Position numbers and translations under genes: made by a program
In this document: positions 44,072-53,440 of the stretch, in pieces
How positions within the stretch are numbered: position 1 is the first letter of the stretch
How the letters are laid out: each line of letters begins with the position of its first letter
Notes under the pieces: model-generated
What the model was told of the DNA's origin: nothing
Databases searched by the model: none
The model's input: only the letters and a program-made list of their open reading frames with translations
From: Harmothoe impar
Taxonomy: Eukaryota; Annelida; Polychaeta; Phyllodocida; Polynoidae
Reading direction: 5' to 3'
Length of the DNA: 64,000 bases
Assembly (NCBI GenBank): GCA_947462335.1
Contig: OX381721.1
Coordinates: forward strand, 4,030,001-4,094,000

Positions 44072-45210
44072 TCATTCCGAATCTATGCCGAGATATTTCA
44101 GAATGATCTCTGTTTTGTCATCCAACTCTTTGAGCGCTCTGGCGGACAGCGTCACTCCCTGCTGTGTGGGTTTTTTGTCAGAACCTTCGTACTTGCGCAC
44201 GTGGACGAGGTTCTTACCGCTGTAGTAGCTCACAGCTGCGTACACTTCGCCCTCCTCATCCAGCACTGCGAACCAGGGGGTGTGATTAGGTTTTCCTTGC
44301 GCGGCCGCTGTGTCGCGTATGCGCACCACTGCGCGGATATCGGCGATGCGTGCTATTAGCTCGCGCAGCGCGTCGGCCGTGAAGTGCACTCGCTTGCTTC
44401 TGGTCAGAGACGCCTCTTTCACCTGGCCGTCTTTTGTGTAGCGCGGCCTCCTAGACAGTCTAGCCACGTCCTCCCAGATCTCCAGCGTCAAAGCTCCGTC
44501 TAAGCAGAACTCTAACCCGAGAAGACGGGAGAAGGTTTTCTCTGCTTCTTCTAGTCCATCTCGTTCTTTTTCTTGTATTTTTCTCTTCTTACTAGGCCTT
44601 GTTGTTCTGGAACTCACCTTAGAACGTTTCACACCCGCAGGATGAGTAACACCATCAGCGTGAGCTGAATCAGCAGCAGAACCGATAGCAGGAGCAGCGT
44701 CAGCGCTGGTGGTATCCGAGGCCTCGTTGTTGGAACAGCGCAGCCACACGCCGTCGGTGCTGAGTGTAGCGGTAGAAGATGAAGCGCCGCCGCCCTCGTA
44801 AGGTGGCGGTGAGGGCAGTCGCCACGGACCGGACGGGACGCTACTAGTGGAGGAAGTGAGGTCGAAAGGTCGAAGAGGGAAGCCGAAAAACGTACCGCCC
44901 ACCCCTTTCCCTTCGGGTTGTTCGTACGCCTCGTCGTCAGCGTCGTTCTCTGTCTCACCCTGTTGCTGCTGCTCTTCCTCCTCCTCTTCTTCTCGGTTTA
45001 GGGGCTGAGTGTCCGAATAGCTGTCACTCTCAGCGCGAGCGGCGTCGAGGGCGTCGGTCGATGTAGTGGTGGAGGAGAGGGGCTGTGCAACGTGCGGCAG
45101 GTCATCAAAGTCATCAACAGTAGTGGGGAGGTAAAAACCCGGTTGCCAGTACTGCGCTGTGCCAGGAGCGTTGTCGTCAGTAGTAGTAGCGGTAGCAGCA
45201 GGTGCAGCAG

Positions 45211-45250
<40 letters not shown>

Positions 45251-45646
45251 CGCAACAGTAGCAGGCGCAGCAGCCTCAGCAGTAGCAGGCGCAGCGGTAG
45301 CAGGTGCAGCAGCAGCAGCAGCCGCAGCAGGCGGGGCGGCAGTAGCAGCGGCAGCGCGCTTAGCAGCAACGTGTACCGTCGCGAGTGTAACAACGTCGCT
45401 AGCACGACGACTACTACCAGTAGTACTACTACTACTACTACTACTACTAGTACTACTACTGCTACTACTACTGCTACTACTACTACTACTGCCGCGAGCG
45501 CTCGCTACAGCGGGAGGGTGATAAGACCAAGCGGCTGCGGCGGTAGTCTCATTTTCAGTAGCAAGAGGAGGCACTGACGCTAAACGAGCGCTGTTCCGCG
45601 TAGTCTTCTTGTTCTTGGACGGCACTAGGTGTTGTCTTTTGCTCAT
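44072..45646 (-). CDS. PC4-like ssDNA-binding protein with long disordered N-terminus
   Basis: 524 codons from ATG at 45644-45646 (context 'caccaccatgagc', strong Kozak) to the stop at 44072. The frame stays open upstream to a TTG at 45670, but the TATA box at 45704-45712 puts the start of transcription near 45678, favouring the ATG. Residues about 50-180 are Ser, Ala and Thr runs encoded by AGT/GCA triplet repeats; then an acidic Glu/Gln block, a 'PSPPPYEGG' segment with a PPxY motif, and a basic 'RPSKKRKIQEK' nuclear-localisation-like stretch. The C-terminus (about 458-520) has the PC4/p15 pattern: a beta hairpin 'VYAAVSYYSGKNLVHVRKYE', then 'PTQQGVTLSARALKEL' and a final helix. A weaker first copy may cover 370-445 ('SLTRSKRVHFTADALRELIA'). 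PC4 domains bind single-stranded DNA and modulate transcription, so a role as replication SSB or transcription cofactor is plausible. The element's polymerase is dead, but this frame is intact. Confidence 0.8.
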
Positions 45647-45703
45647 GGTGGTGACTGTAGAGAGCAGCAAAAGAATGAGTGAGTGAATGGAGGTTTCCAG
45701 ACC

Positions 45704-45712
45704 CCTTATATA
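45704..45712 (-). promoter_or_regulatory. TATA box of the PC4-like gene
   Basis: Minus strand reads 'tatataagg', about 58 bp upstream of the ATG at 45646, giving a short 5' leader. Confidence 0.65.
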
Positions 45713-45724
45713 CGCCTTCTCGCT

Positions 45725-46110
45725 TCTAGAGCTAAGCTACTTACTGACCCTGTTCAGCTGCCGCCGGCTGGCCGGCGGCCATTCACAAAGAGAAACAAAA
45801 GACATAAGGCATGACGTTTTCAGCTGGATCCCTTTCCCCCCTTTTGAGGGATCGACTGTCATGAGCTAAGCCGCTTACCACCCTGTTCAGCAATTCAACG
45901 CGCATTAGCTGTATAAAGGATTAACCGGTTGCTGCCGTCGACTGACCGGCGGCCATTCACAAAGACATAAGGTATGACGTTTTCAGCTGGATCCCTTTTT
46001 TGAGGGATCCACTGTCATGAGCTAAGCCACTTACCACCCTGTTCAGCCATTCAGCGCGCGTTAGCTGTATAAAGGATTAACGGTGATGAGCTTAGAGTGT
46101 GTATACAAAA
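45725..46110. promoter_or_regulatory. Tandemly repeated divergent promoter region
   Basis: Two and a half units of about 135-155 bp share 'accctgttcagc', 'cggcggccattcacaaag', 'atgacgttttcagctggatc' and 'gggatc.actgtcatgagc'. Two units carry 'agctgtataaaggattaac' (45910 and 46066), a TATA-like motif facing right. 'atgacgtttt' resembles a half CRE. The block lies between divergent genes and probably contains their shared control region. Confidence 0.65.
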
Positions 46111-46577
46111 AAAAAACTACAGGAGGCGTGTGGCGTGAAGCAGGACCCCCCTAAGACGAACGTGTCTGTCTGTGAGTAGAGGCGTGTGCATGTGGTGAGC
46201 GACTTAAGTGTAAGACAAAAAAAAAATCACCACCTCCTGCCGTGGTGAGTAGACCGGGCCGGCCAGGCGGCGGCCGGCTAGTTCAATAGGGAGGGGTGAC
46301 AGCTGACTAAGGCTGTGCATGAAAAAAATCAGATTTTCACCTGACCTCTGACGTTTGTTACAATGAATGTCAGAGGGAGGGAGACGTCCTCAGGTAGGGG
46401 GTAGGAGGTAAGGCTATGGATGAGGAAGAAACACCGTTTTCAGCTGGTCTCCACGGATAGCGATGACACACCCCTCGTCATCTAAGCTCTTAAGGAGCGG
46501 AGCGGTTGAAAAAGCGTCATGCGGACAGGTCGCTACACAGCTGGAGTGCTGTTGGAAATGGGATTAAACTCCCTCTG
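46111..46577. other. Upstream region of the death-domain gene
   Basis: No convincing gene. Two 'aaaaaaaa' tracts followed by 'ctacaggaggcgtg' and 'tcaccacctcctgccgtgg', and a third partial 'ccgttttcagctgg' unit at about 46434. An upstream ATG at 46519 opens a frame that overlaps the death-domain start in another frame, but it is upstream of the likely transcription start. Confidence 0.5.
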
Positions 46578-46586
46578 TATAAAAAG
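46578..46586 (+). promoter_or_regulatory. TATA box of the death-domain gene
   Basis: 'tataaaaag' about 140 bp upstream of the ATG at 46727; initiation would be expected near 46608. Confidence 0.6.
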
Positions 46587-46646
46587 CTCTGATTTCTGTT
46601 GGAAAAAAACCATATCGCCTCTGACCACAGTAACGTCTACTACCAC

Positions 46647-46648
46647 CA

Positions 46649-46713
<65 letters not shown>

Positions 46714-46714
46714 A
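46647..46714 (+). repeat. (GCC)n repeat in the 5' leader of the death-domain gene
   Basis: About 22 GCC/ACC triplets ending 13 bp before the ATG. It would form a very stable GC-rich leader and could restrict translation; copy number is likely variable. Confidence 0.85.
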
Positions 46715-46726
46715 AGACGAGACGAG

Positions 46727-47467
46727 ATGGCTCAAGCTATTCCACTTTCAAGCTCGCCTTCACCGCCTTGTCGACCTGAAAAAAAGTTAATGCGGCTTGA
46801 CGACGTGAGACGCGCGAGGCAGACCGATGGGGAGAACAGAGAGGTAGGACAGCGGCGGTTAGCCTATAGCGACGCCTTGCTTCGTCAACTAGGTAAAGAG
46901 TTGAGCGGCTGTTGGAGAGAGTTGGGCAGTAGCTTAAAAGTTACCGCCGCCCGTATGGATGCTCTAGTAGAGCGCAGTGTCAAGACACCGGAGGAGCTGT
47001 GTACGGCGATGTTCCGAGTCTGGTGGGGTGAAACCCCGCATCGTCATAGATGGGGAGAGCTCGGTCGCGTCTTCACCCGCATTAGACGCGTGGAACTGTT
47101 GGCTCAGTGGATGTCCCTTCTCCACAGACAGGGGTTGGATTTCGAAAACCCCGACTCGCGCGCGATGCATAAGCACTTGGGCACCCTCGGCAGACGTCTA
47201 GGTAGCAGGTGGAAAGAGGTGGGGGACCATTTAAAATTGTCGCCTGAGAGGTTAGATAAGATCGCTGAAGAATGCGAATACGGAGGAAGTCCCGCTGAGT
47301 GGGCCTTCCGAGTGTTGAAAATGTGGCAAGATGAAGCTGACGGTGCCGGCGGTACACCTTTTGAACTCCTTCGAGTGTTGACTGAGGACATGGGAAAGTT
47401 TGACCTCGGCATCGCGATATTACTTGACTTTATCAAGCAAGAAACAACGAGAACGACGGACATGTGA
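46727..47467 (+). CDS. Tandem death-domain protein
   Basis: 246 codons, ATG in good Kozak context ('gacgagatggc'), stop TGA at 47465-47467. No signal peptide or membrane segment. Two copies of a six-helix death-fold pattern: residues about 50-130 ('LGKELSGCWRELGSSLKV', then 'TPEELCTAMFRVWWG') and about 151-236 ('LGRRLGSRWKEVGDHLKLS', 'PERLDKIAEE', 'SPAEWAFRVLKMWQDEA', 'FELLRVLTEDMGKFDLGIAI'). The second is the better match to the LA..LG..W..LA..L.LS.. signature of death domains such as those of adaptors and receptor tails. Cytosolic binding to host death-domain adaptors (apoptosis, NF-kB or Myd88-type signalling) is inferred. The frame is free of stops even though the polymerase gene is ruined, suggesting recent insertion or selection. 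Death effector or CARD-like folds are alternatives. Confidence 0.85.
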   Translation: MAQAIPLSSSPSPPCRPEKKLMRLDDVRRARQTDGENREVGQRRLAYSDALLRQLGKELSGCWRELGSSLKVTAARMDALVERSVKTPEELCTAMFRVWWGETPHRHRWGELGRVFTRIRRVELLAQWMSLLHRQGLDFENPDSRAMHKHLGTLGRRLGSRWKEVGDHLKLSPERLDKIAEECEYGGSPAEWAFRVLKMWQDEADGAGGTPFELLRVLTEDMGKFDLGIAILLDFIKQETTRTTDM

Positions 47468-48117
47468 ATTGTTGTGTTTTATTTTCATACGTCTTCTTTA
47501 TTAGTAAGTAAAAAAAAAAAAAAAAATCATAACAATTAAGACGCGCGCCCTCTTAAAGTGTCACTTCCTCCAGTCGCAGCTGATCGCCTCATCGAAGCAC
47601 GTGATAAACAAAAAAAAACGAAGAGACACGCTTCTTCCTCTCGAGAGGAAGAAGCGTGTCTCTCGATTGAAATCTTTTTCTTTTCTTTTGTTCTTAAAAG
47701 AGACAAACGCCCGTTAGAGTGCCCCCCCACCCCCCTAGAGTGCCCCCCTCCCCCCTCCCCCCCCCCCCACCACTCGCCCCATGCATCCTAAAAGCGCCCC
47801 CCTCCCCATGCATGTTAAAGGGGCCCCCCTCCCCTTCCCTCCCCTCCCCTCCCCCCCCTTTATACACTCTAAAGAACGCTTCTACCTAGTTCAATAAGTC
47901 ACTTCCAGTCGCTCGTAAAACAATAAAAAATGAAAAAAAAAAAAATAATTATATCGTAGTGTTTTTTATTAGTTTACCGAAAAAAATAAGAGACTCGCCT
48001 CCTTCTCCTCCTCCTCCTCCTCCTCCTCCTCCTCCAAAAAAAAAGATATCACATTTTAAAGCGCGTGACCCCTTAAAGACGCTCATCTCTTCATTAAGTC
48101 GCGTGACGTCACTTCAT
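47468..48117. other. Inner right end of the element
   Basis: Starts with 'ttgtgttttattttcatacg', which is the inverse of the left inner end (about 40690). Then follow a 42 bp palindrome (47622-47663), C-rich tracts (47720-47860), an AATAAA at 47922-47927 that could end the death-domain transcript, and a (CTC)n tract at 47998-48035. About 480 bp of this has no counterpart inside the left end. No gene; the 77- and 64-codon frames are translations of the palindrome and C-tracts. Confidence 0.65.
47622..47663. repeat. Perfect 42 bp palindrome
   Basis: 'agagacacgcttcttcctct' runs into its exact reverse complement around a central CTCGAG. It could extrude as a cruciform; a replication, processing or termination role is possible but unproven. 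Confidence 0.9.
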
Positions 48118-48533
48118 CTTCTTCTTCCGGTCACGTGATCAATCAGGTCACTTCCGGTCACGTGATCCTCAATGAGGTCACTCACTTCCGGTTGGCCATT
48201 AGGTCATGTGACGTCACTTCCGGTCACGTGACTCATCAGGTCACTTCCGGTCACGTGATCCTAAAGTAGGTCATATGACCTCACTTCCGGTCCCCTAAGT
48301 AGGTCATATGACGTCACTTCCGGTCCATAAGTAGGTCATATGACCTCACTTCCGGTCACGTGACCAAATGGCGGCCTCTGATTGGCTAACTAGGTCACGT
48401 GACGTCACCACTAATCCCCTAAGTAGGTCACTTCCGGTCACGTGACCAAATGGAGGCCTCTGATTGGCTGCAGGTCGATTGAGTAATAAACAGTACTTAA
48501 CTATAGTCCCGTTCCGATACATACTATACTACT
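48118..48533 (-). repeat. Right terminal inverted repeat, motif-dense
   Basis: Inverse of 40166-40581. Retains the CACGTG, ACTTCCGG, TGACGTCA and GATTGG (inverted CCAAT) motifs, but differs from the left end in the copy number and spacing of the 82 bp unit. Confidence 0.88.
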
Positions 48534-48539
48534 GATGTT

Positions 48540-49145
48540 GATGTAAACGCTGCTGGTAATATGTCCTATGTCCAATCTAGATGTAGACAACATCAAGATG
48601 TGACAGTTACTACTAACAGTGTGAAGATGAGTGAGTGGTGTCTTCTAGTGTATACACAGCCCTCTCTTTGTGAACCTATACGGCTTTAAGCGCCTGTCTT
48701 GTACAGGTGTCAGTGCTTGAGATGAATAAGCACCCGGTCGCGTATGTATATACAGGCCTATATGGTATCGGCCACCTGGCCGTCTATCGCAGCACCACTT
48801 GTACTAAGTTGAGAATCTTCAGTACAAGCCCTTGGCCAGTAGGTGGAGCAGCTAACCAGGGGTTATGACATCACAGGGCAGGCCACTATTGCTTCTGTCT
48901 GAAGTGGTTCCCAGGACTGAAATCAATGTGGACGACGGGGCTTAAGGTCAGCCAGTAGTGGAAACTGTGGGAATTCCCCCCAAGATAATCCTACAGTATA
49001 GTTAGGATTAACGCGATCATTGGAAAGTGAAACTTAGATTCTCAGAAGGCGGCGTCCAGGGGGGGGGGATTACTGAATCACACTAACAACTATTAATGAC
49101 CAGGGAGTTTACAGTACGCTATGCGTACTTATTATAGACGGGACC
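48540..49145. other. Right flank of the Polinton-like element
   Basis: Unique sequence without stop-free coding blocks, splice-consistent exons or known repeats. Confidence 0.5.
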
Positions 49146-49150
49146 CTTAT

Positions 49151-49433
49151 ATACCTTAGGGAGTGGTCATTTTTTTAACAAGGGGGGGGGGCGGTGGTGG
49201 ATTTAGAGGTGTGGGGGGGGGGGGGGACCAGATTTGGACCTCTTGAGAGGGCGACCTAAAAAATTGGACCCCTTTTTAGCGAAAAAGCCTGTGCGTTACT
49301 ATAGCTCGAAGGGGTGCGCCGTGATCAATTTCAACTTGCCTGAGGAGGGGGGGACCAACAATTTTTCGACCCGCTCGTGCAAAAATCCACCGACCCCCCC
49401 CCCCCCCTGGTGTTAAAAAATGAGCACTCCCTT
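49151..49433. mobile_element. G/C-rich core MITE
   Basis: Ends 'agggagtggtcatttttt' and 'aaaaaatgagcactccct'; G and C runs of 9-14 in the core. Confidence 0.85.
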
Positions 49434-49576
49434 ACAATGCAGCAGGTAACTATCGGCTACTTAGACAGCTTTCTGCAGAAGCAACTTACTTTCTCTTTTC
49501 AGGATTTTCTTTTCACGTGGGAGGTCAAAAAAAAAATTAACGAAAAAAAAAAAAACCATTAAAAAAACCCGACTTA

Positions 49577-50036
49577 CCGTAAAACCTCGCTTATAGGTCG
49601 ACCCCGTTTATAGGTCGAGTTCGACTTTTGGGTTAAAAATTCGACCTATAGCAAAATACTTTGACATTTGCCAAAACCCCGGTTATAGGTCGAATTGGAC
49701 TTTGAGATTTTTTTGGGGGCAGGCCCCCCCACAGATGCCCCCTAAGCAACCCTTTCCTGGGTCAAAAGTGGGTCATATTTATGATTTTCTGCCCAAGTTG
49801 GCAGGCTCCTTTGACAACGCAGTATGGCTCTAGAAGATAACCCTGAAGACTAACGTCCATAATGAGCTCTAAAAGTATTAAAGACTATCCTTTAAATATT
49901 TTTTTTAGGGCCTAATTACTTTTTACTTTGCAGCAAAACCCCGCTTATAGGTCGAGTTGGACTTTTTGGGGAAAAAATCGACCTATAGCAAAAATAAATA
50001 CCAAAAAAAAATCGACCTATAAGCGAGGTTTTACGG
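49577..50036. mobile_element. CCGTAAAACCTCGC-family MITE (long variant)
   Basis: TA at 49575-49576 and 50037-50038; ends 'ccgtaaaacctcgcttata' and 'ataagcgaggttttacgg'. Interior 'ttataggtcgaattggact' repeats three times, suggesting growth by internal duplication. Confidence 0.88.
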
Positions 50037-50049
50037 TACCTACTATCTA

Positions 50050-50660
50050 TAAATATATTCTACAATTCTAACCAGCCAACAGGGGCGTGGTAAGCACTTT
50101 CAAAGTAGGGGGGACTGAGGGGTATTTTGACCCTTTTTGACCCCTTTTTAAATGACTTGTTTGGTTTGACCTTTTTTTTGGGTGGGTCCAAAGTCGGGGG
50201 GGGGGGCATGTCTCCCCCGCCCCCCCCCCCCCCGGTTGCCACTATAACAAGGCTATAAAAGACAGTTAAGGGCCTCCTACTTGTACTATGGCTGGGTCAG
50301 AACAGTATCAATCCTATGTTGCCGCAAAAAAAGGTACAGCAGACCAAAGCTAAAATAATGTGTTATGAAAGTCATCAAAAATAAAAAAATAAGAAAAAGT
50401 ACAAATTGTCTCCCACATGTGCCTCAATCGGAGAAGAAATAAATAAAAATAAAAATAAAATCAGGGGAACTAAACAAGACCGACACGTATTACAGTGGAT
50501 GAGGCACTCCACGACTAGATGTCGGGTAATTGCCAATGAGCGCCACTTACTGGTATTATTTATGACAGAAGTGCTATACATAGGACAAATAATGTCCCCA
50601 TGAAAAGAAACATGGTGGGCTATAATGGTGCCATCTGTACAACCATGACAGAGGGAAGTC
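50050..50660. other. Stretch without a gene
   Basis: Contains homopolymer G/C tracts (50190-50235) and otherwise unique AT-rich sequence. The 104-codon antisense frame at 50375-50689 is not supported. Confidence 0.5.
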
Positions 50661-50667
50661 ATCCTAA

Positions 50668-50962
50668 GGGAGTGCTCATTTTTTAACAACAGGGGGGGGG
50701 GGGTGGTGGATTTGGGGGTGGGGGATAAAAAATTTGGACCCCTTGACCGGGGGGGTCAAAAAAAATTCAACCAGTTTTGAGGGAAAAAGCCAGCGCGTTA
50801 CTATGCTACAAAGGGGCGCGAACGCATGCGATTTTCGGCCTGCCAGGGGGCGGGTGTAAAAAAATTTCGACCCCTCTAGGGGGGGGAGGGTGAAATTTTT
50901 TTCACGCACCCCGCACGAAATCTCACCAACCCCCCTGTTGTTAAAAAAATGAGCACTCCCTA
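50668..50962. mobile_element. G/C-rich core MITE
   Basis: Ends 'agggagtgctcatttttt' and 'aaaaaaatgagcactccct'. The next member, 51040-51246, is close by in the same orientation and gives a 152-codon spurious antisense frame together with it. Confidence 0.85.
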
Positions 50963-51039
50963 AGTACCATGAAGGGCGGGGGGGGGGGGGGGGCGGAGCA
51001 GCCCTTTGTCTAGAAACAGGGGTGGGGTGGATGGATTTT

Positions 51040-51246
51040 TGGAGTGTCCATTTATTAGTTACAGGGGGGGGGTTAACATTTTCGTCCCCTCCTGAGTGGG
51101 CGGGGGCGTAAAAATTTAGGCCCCTTTTTAGCAAAAATGTTCAGGCACGAATTATTCCATGCACGCTCGAGGGTGGGGGCGTAAACATTTTTCGCACCTC
51201 CGCGTGAAATCTCACCTCCCCTGTAATTAATAAATGAACACTACCT
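51040..51246. mobile_element. G/C-rich core MITE
   Basis: Left 'ggagtgtccatttattagtt', right 'aattaataaatgaacactacc'. Confidence 0.75.
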
Positions 51247-51249
51247 TGG

Positions 51250-51580
51250 CCCCTTTCCAGTACATGACCACAGTACATGACCACAGTTCAAAGGGAAAAG
51301 GGGTGGTTGGAAAAATAAACTTGATTCCATTGTTAAAGTGAGGTGAGGTGTGAGCTGAAAATATGATAAGTGCCATCACATGAAAACCACACACCCCTCT
51401 CACGTCCAAGAGCTGTAAGATATATAAAATGGCTTTTTAAATACTTTCATCCACAATCCACATGTATCCAAATAGGGTAGGGTGGTCATTGGATCCCAGT
51501 AAAGATGGGACATGGTTTAAAAATATGCTGCGTGTTCTTGTGAGAAGAACAAACACCTCTCACGTCCAAGGGTCTTTAGA
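51250..51580. other. Stretch without a gene
   Basis: Two copies of 'acacctctcacgtccaag' (51396 and 51553) hint at a small duplication; nothing else. Confidence 0.5.
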
Positions 51581-51584
51581 TAAG

Positions 51585-51842
51585 GCCAAATATATATTTA
51601 AAAAAAAGTTTCTTTCAGGTCACCCGACTGACCCTAGCAAAACAAGGCCGACCCTACGCTTTTTTGTGCAATTTTGAAGAAAAAAAGATATTTTTACATT
51701 TTTGGGTCTTTTTTTTAGGGTTTACATGGAGGATGGCTAGTACTTTCATGCTAGAAAAATAAAATAAAATAAAATAAATATCCGACCTACCGACCCTAGT
51801 CTTTCTTCCCATGTTACCTGAAACATACCTTTTTTTGGCCTA
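51585..51842. mobile_element. AGGCCAAAA-family MITE
   Basis: Left 'aaggccaaatatatattt', right 'cctttttttggcctaa', inverted relative to 32665-32918 in its interior modules. Confidence 0.8.
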
Positions 51843-51852
51843 ATGACCACTA

Positions 51853-52075
51853 CCGTAAAACCTCGCTTATAAGCCTAATTCGCGTATAAGCCGCACCCTA
51901 ACTTTGGGCCGATCCTATAAGCCGCACCAGCGATCTGATTCTGGTGACTTTTTATACTGTACTATAGGAGCAAAAACTCGCGTATAAGCCGCACCCTGAC
52001 TCTGTGCCGATCATATAAGCCGCACTAGCGATCTGATTCGTGTATAAGCCACGGCCTATACGCGGGGTTTTACGG
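51853..52075. mobile_element. CCGTAAAACCTCGC-family MITE
   Basis: 223 bp, TA at 51851-51852 and 52076-52077, complete inverted ends. Confidence 0.88.
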
Positions 52076-52199
52076 TACATTATAATGGCCTAACAGAGTG
52101 ACTTTGTAACATGCTGTCTCCTATCTATATACCCGGTAGTCGATAAGACAATAAGCTATCAATCTGATTACTGATATCTACTGGGATAGTGCTTTGATA

Positions 52200-52800
52200 C
52201 GATGTATACCAGTATACGGAAGGTATGCCATTTGTCGTCAAGATGATTCATGAATGCAGCCCTGGTGAGTAAATCTCTATTGGCTTGGTACAATCTAGGA
52301 GGATTGGCATGATGCACCAATACAGAGCCGGCGAGTATCAGCGCATCATAACGAGCAATGCACATGCGGCGTATAGGATTGGCCAAAAGTCAGGGTGTGG
52401 CTTATAATATACGCAAGTTAGGCTTGTACGTGAGGTTTTACATTAGTTATTCCAGGTGTTACAAATATCCCAGGCTCTATTCTACTGCCTGTTAGTACAG
52501 GGGTGATGTAGACGTGTATGTGTAACCACCAACCAGGGTGCAGCTTATACGCTAGTTAGGCTTATACGTGAGGTTTTATGGTAATTATTTCAGATGCTAT
52601 ACGCCAGGCTCTACTCTACTGCCAGACAGTACAGGGGTGATGTAGACGTGTAACCACGGCAACCACCAGACCATGTATAAGGTGGTCACACGCCTCACCA
52701 GGGAAGAAAGTCGACTATGTCAAAAAAACTTAAAGATATAACATAGCTCATAACTACATTTAATATAGAACACTATGAATGCTAAAGTACATATAAACAC
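52200..52800. repeat. Remnants of piggyBac-like and TTATAAGCCG MITEs
   Basis: 52225-52365 piggyBac-like modules. MITE right ends at 52380-52442 and 52535-52575 ('acgttaggcttatacgtgag'-type) are each followed by a copy of 'caggctctactctactgcc', indicating a local duplication of about 150 bp. Confidence 0.6.
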
Positions 52801-53440
52801 ATATCTAGTGCTGTGCAGCAGGATTTGTCATGTCTATTCTCCTGGAGGTCGTCTCCTGCTGAGGAGAAGCATTTGTCATGTCCATGTAGTCATGGACGTT
52901 ATCTCCTGCTGAGGAGAATGAGAAATCTGTCCATACACTCTCCATGCATAGTACCTTAGTTTCAGTGGCTAAGCCTCATGTGAAGAGTGTAAATGCATAG
53001 GACTATAGAGGAGAGAGAGGGCTTCAAGCTTTCTCAAGTTAACTTGAAATTGGCTGAGAAAAACCTGACACTGAGATGAGTGTGGTGTAGCCTGTCTGTG
53101 TATGTGTAGGACCACTGGGGATGAACCAGCGATGATTCTGCTGTCTTATCATAGGATTACACAAACAAAATAAGTTTGATTGAGTTTATACTGAGTAAAT
53201 ATCAAATATATCCTAGTCTACAGATAAATATTCTGATTATATTTTTTATGATTGAAAAAAACCCACTTGATTTCAGGGGGAAACTTGATCAGGGTGTTTG
53301 ATTACTTAATTTTAGCCCAACTCTGCATATTAATGGGGATATATGGAGACAAAACTTTTTCGCCCATCCTTTTCATGTTTTTACCTTTTTTTCGGTCAAT
53401 TTTAGGGGCTTCAAAAAAGTTGGGTAGTACATTCATGTTT
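52801..53440. other. Stretch without a gene
   Basis: A small duplication, 'atctcctgctgaggagaa' at about 52849 and 52899. Otherwise unique. Confidence 0.5.

Larger units (their letters stand above)
40160..48539. mobile_element. Polinton/adintovirus-like element with perfect 6 bp target duplication
   Basis: Element 40166-48533 (8,368 bp) begins 'agtagtatagtatgtatcgg' and ends with the exact inverse. It is flanked by 'gatgtt' at 40160-40165 and 48534-48539. Six-base duplications and AG...CT ends are hallmarks of Polinton/Maverick elements and their viral relatives. Content: a disrupted protein-primed DNA polymerase B (minus), a PC4-like protein (minus), and a death-domain protein (plus). Missing: retrovirus-type integrase, FtsK-like ATPase, adenain-type protease, major and minor capsid proteins. 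At about half the usual Polinton size it is best read as a non-autonomous derivative, integrated by an integrase supplied in trans. Coding G+C is higher than in the surrounding AT-rich host DNA. Confidence 0.88.

Noticed and set aside
43871..44359. 162-codon plus-strand open frame
   Set aside because: Starts in tetranucleotide and GT microsatellites and continues antisense to the PC4-like gene.
44998..45577. Long Leu-, Ala-, Ser- and Arg-rich open frames on both strands over 45.0-45.6 kb
   Set aside because: They are other-frame readings of the AGC/AGT triplet repeats within the PC4-like gene.
46519..46779. Upstream open frame overlapping the death-domain start
   Set aside because: Its ATG precedes the TATA box at 46578, so it would not be in the predicted transcript; content is mostly the triplet repeat.
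47104..47463. 119-codon antisense open frame under the death-domain gene
   Set aside because: Shadow frame; the sense strand has the domain signature and promoter.
40160..48539. Free virus or contamination rather than an integrated element
   Set aside because: The 6 bp duplication and host-type MITE-bearing DNA on both sides show integration in this sequence.
50676..51134. 152-codon antisense open frame
   Set aside because: Composed of two G/C-rich MITEs and homopolymer tracts.
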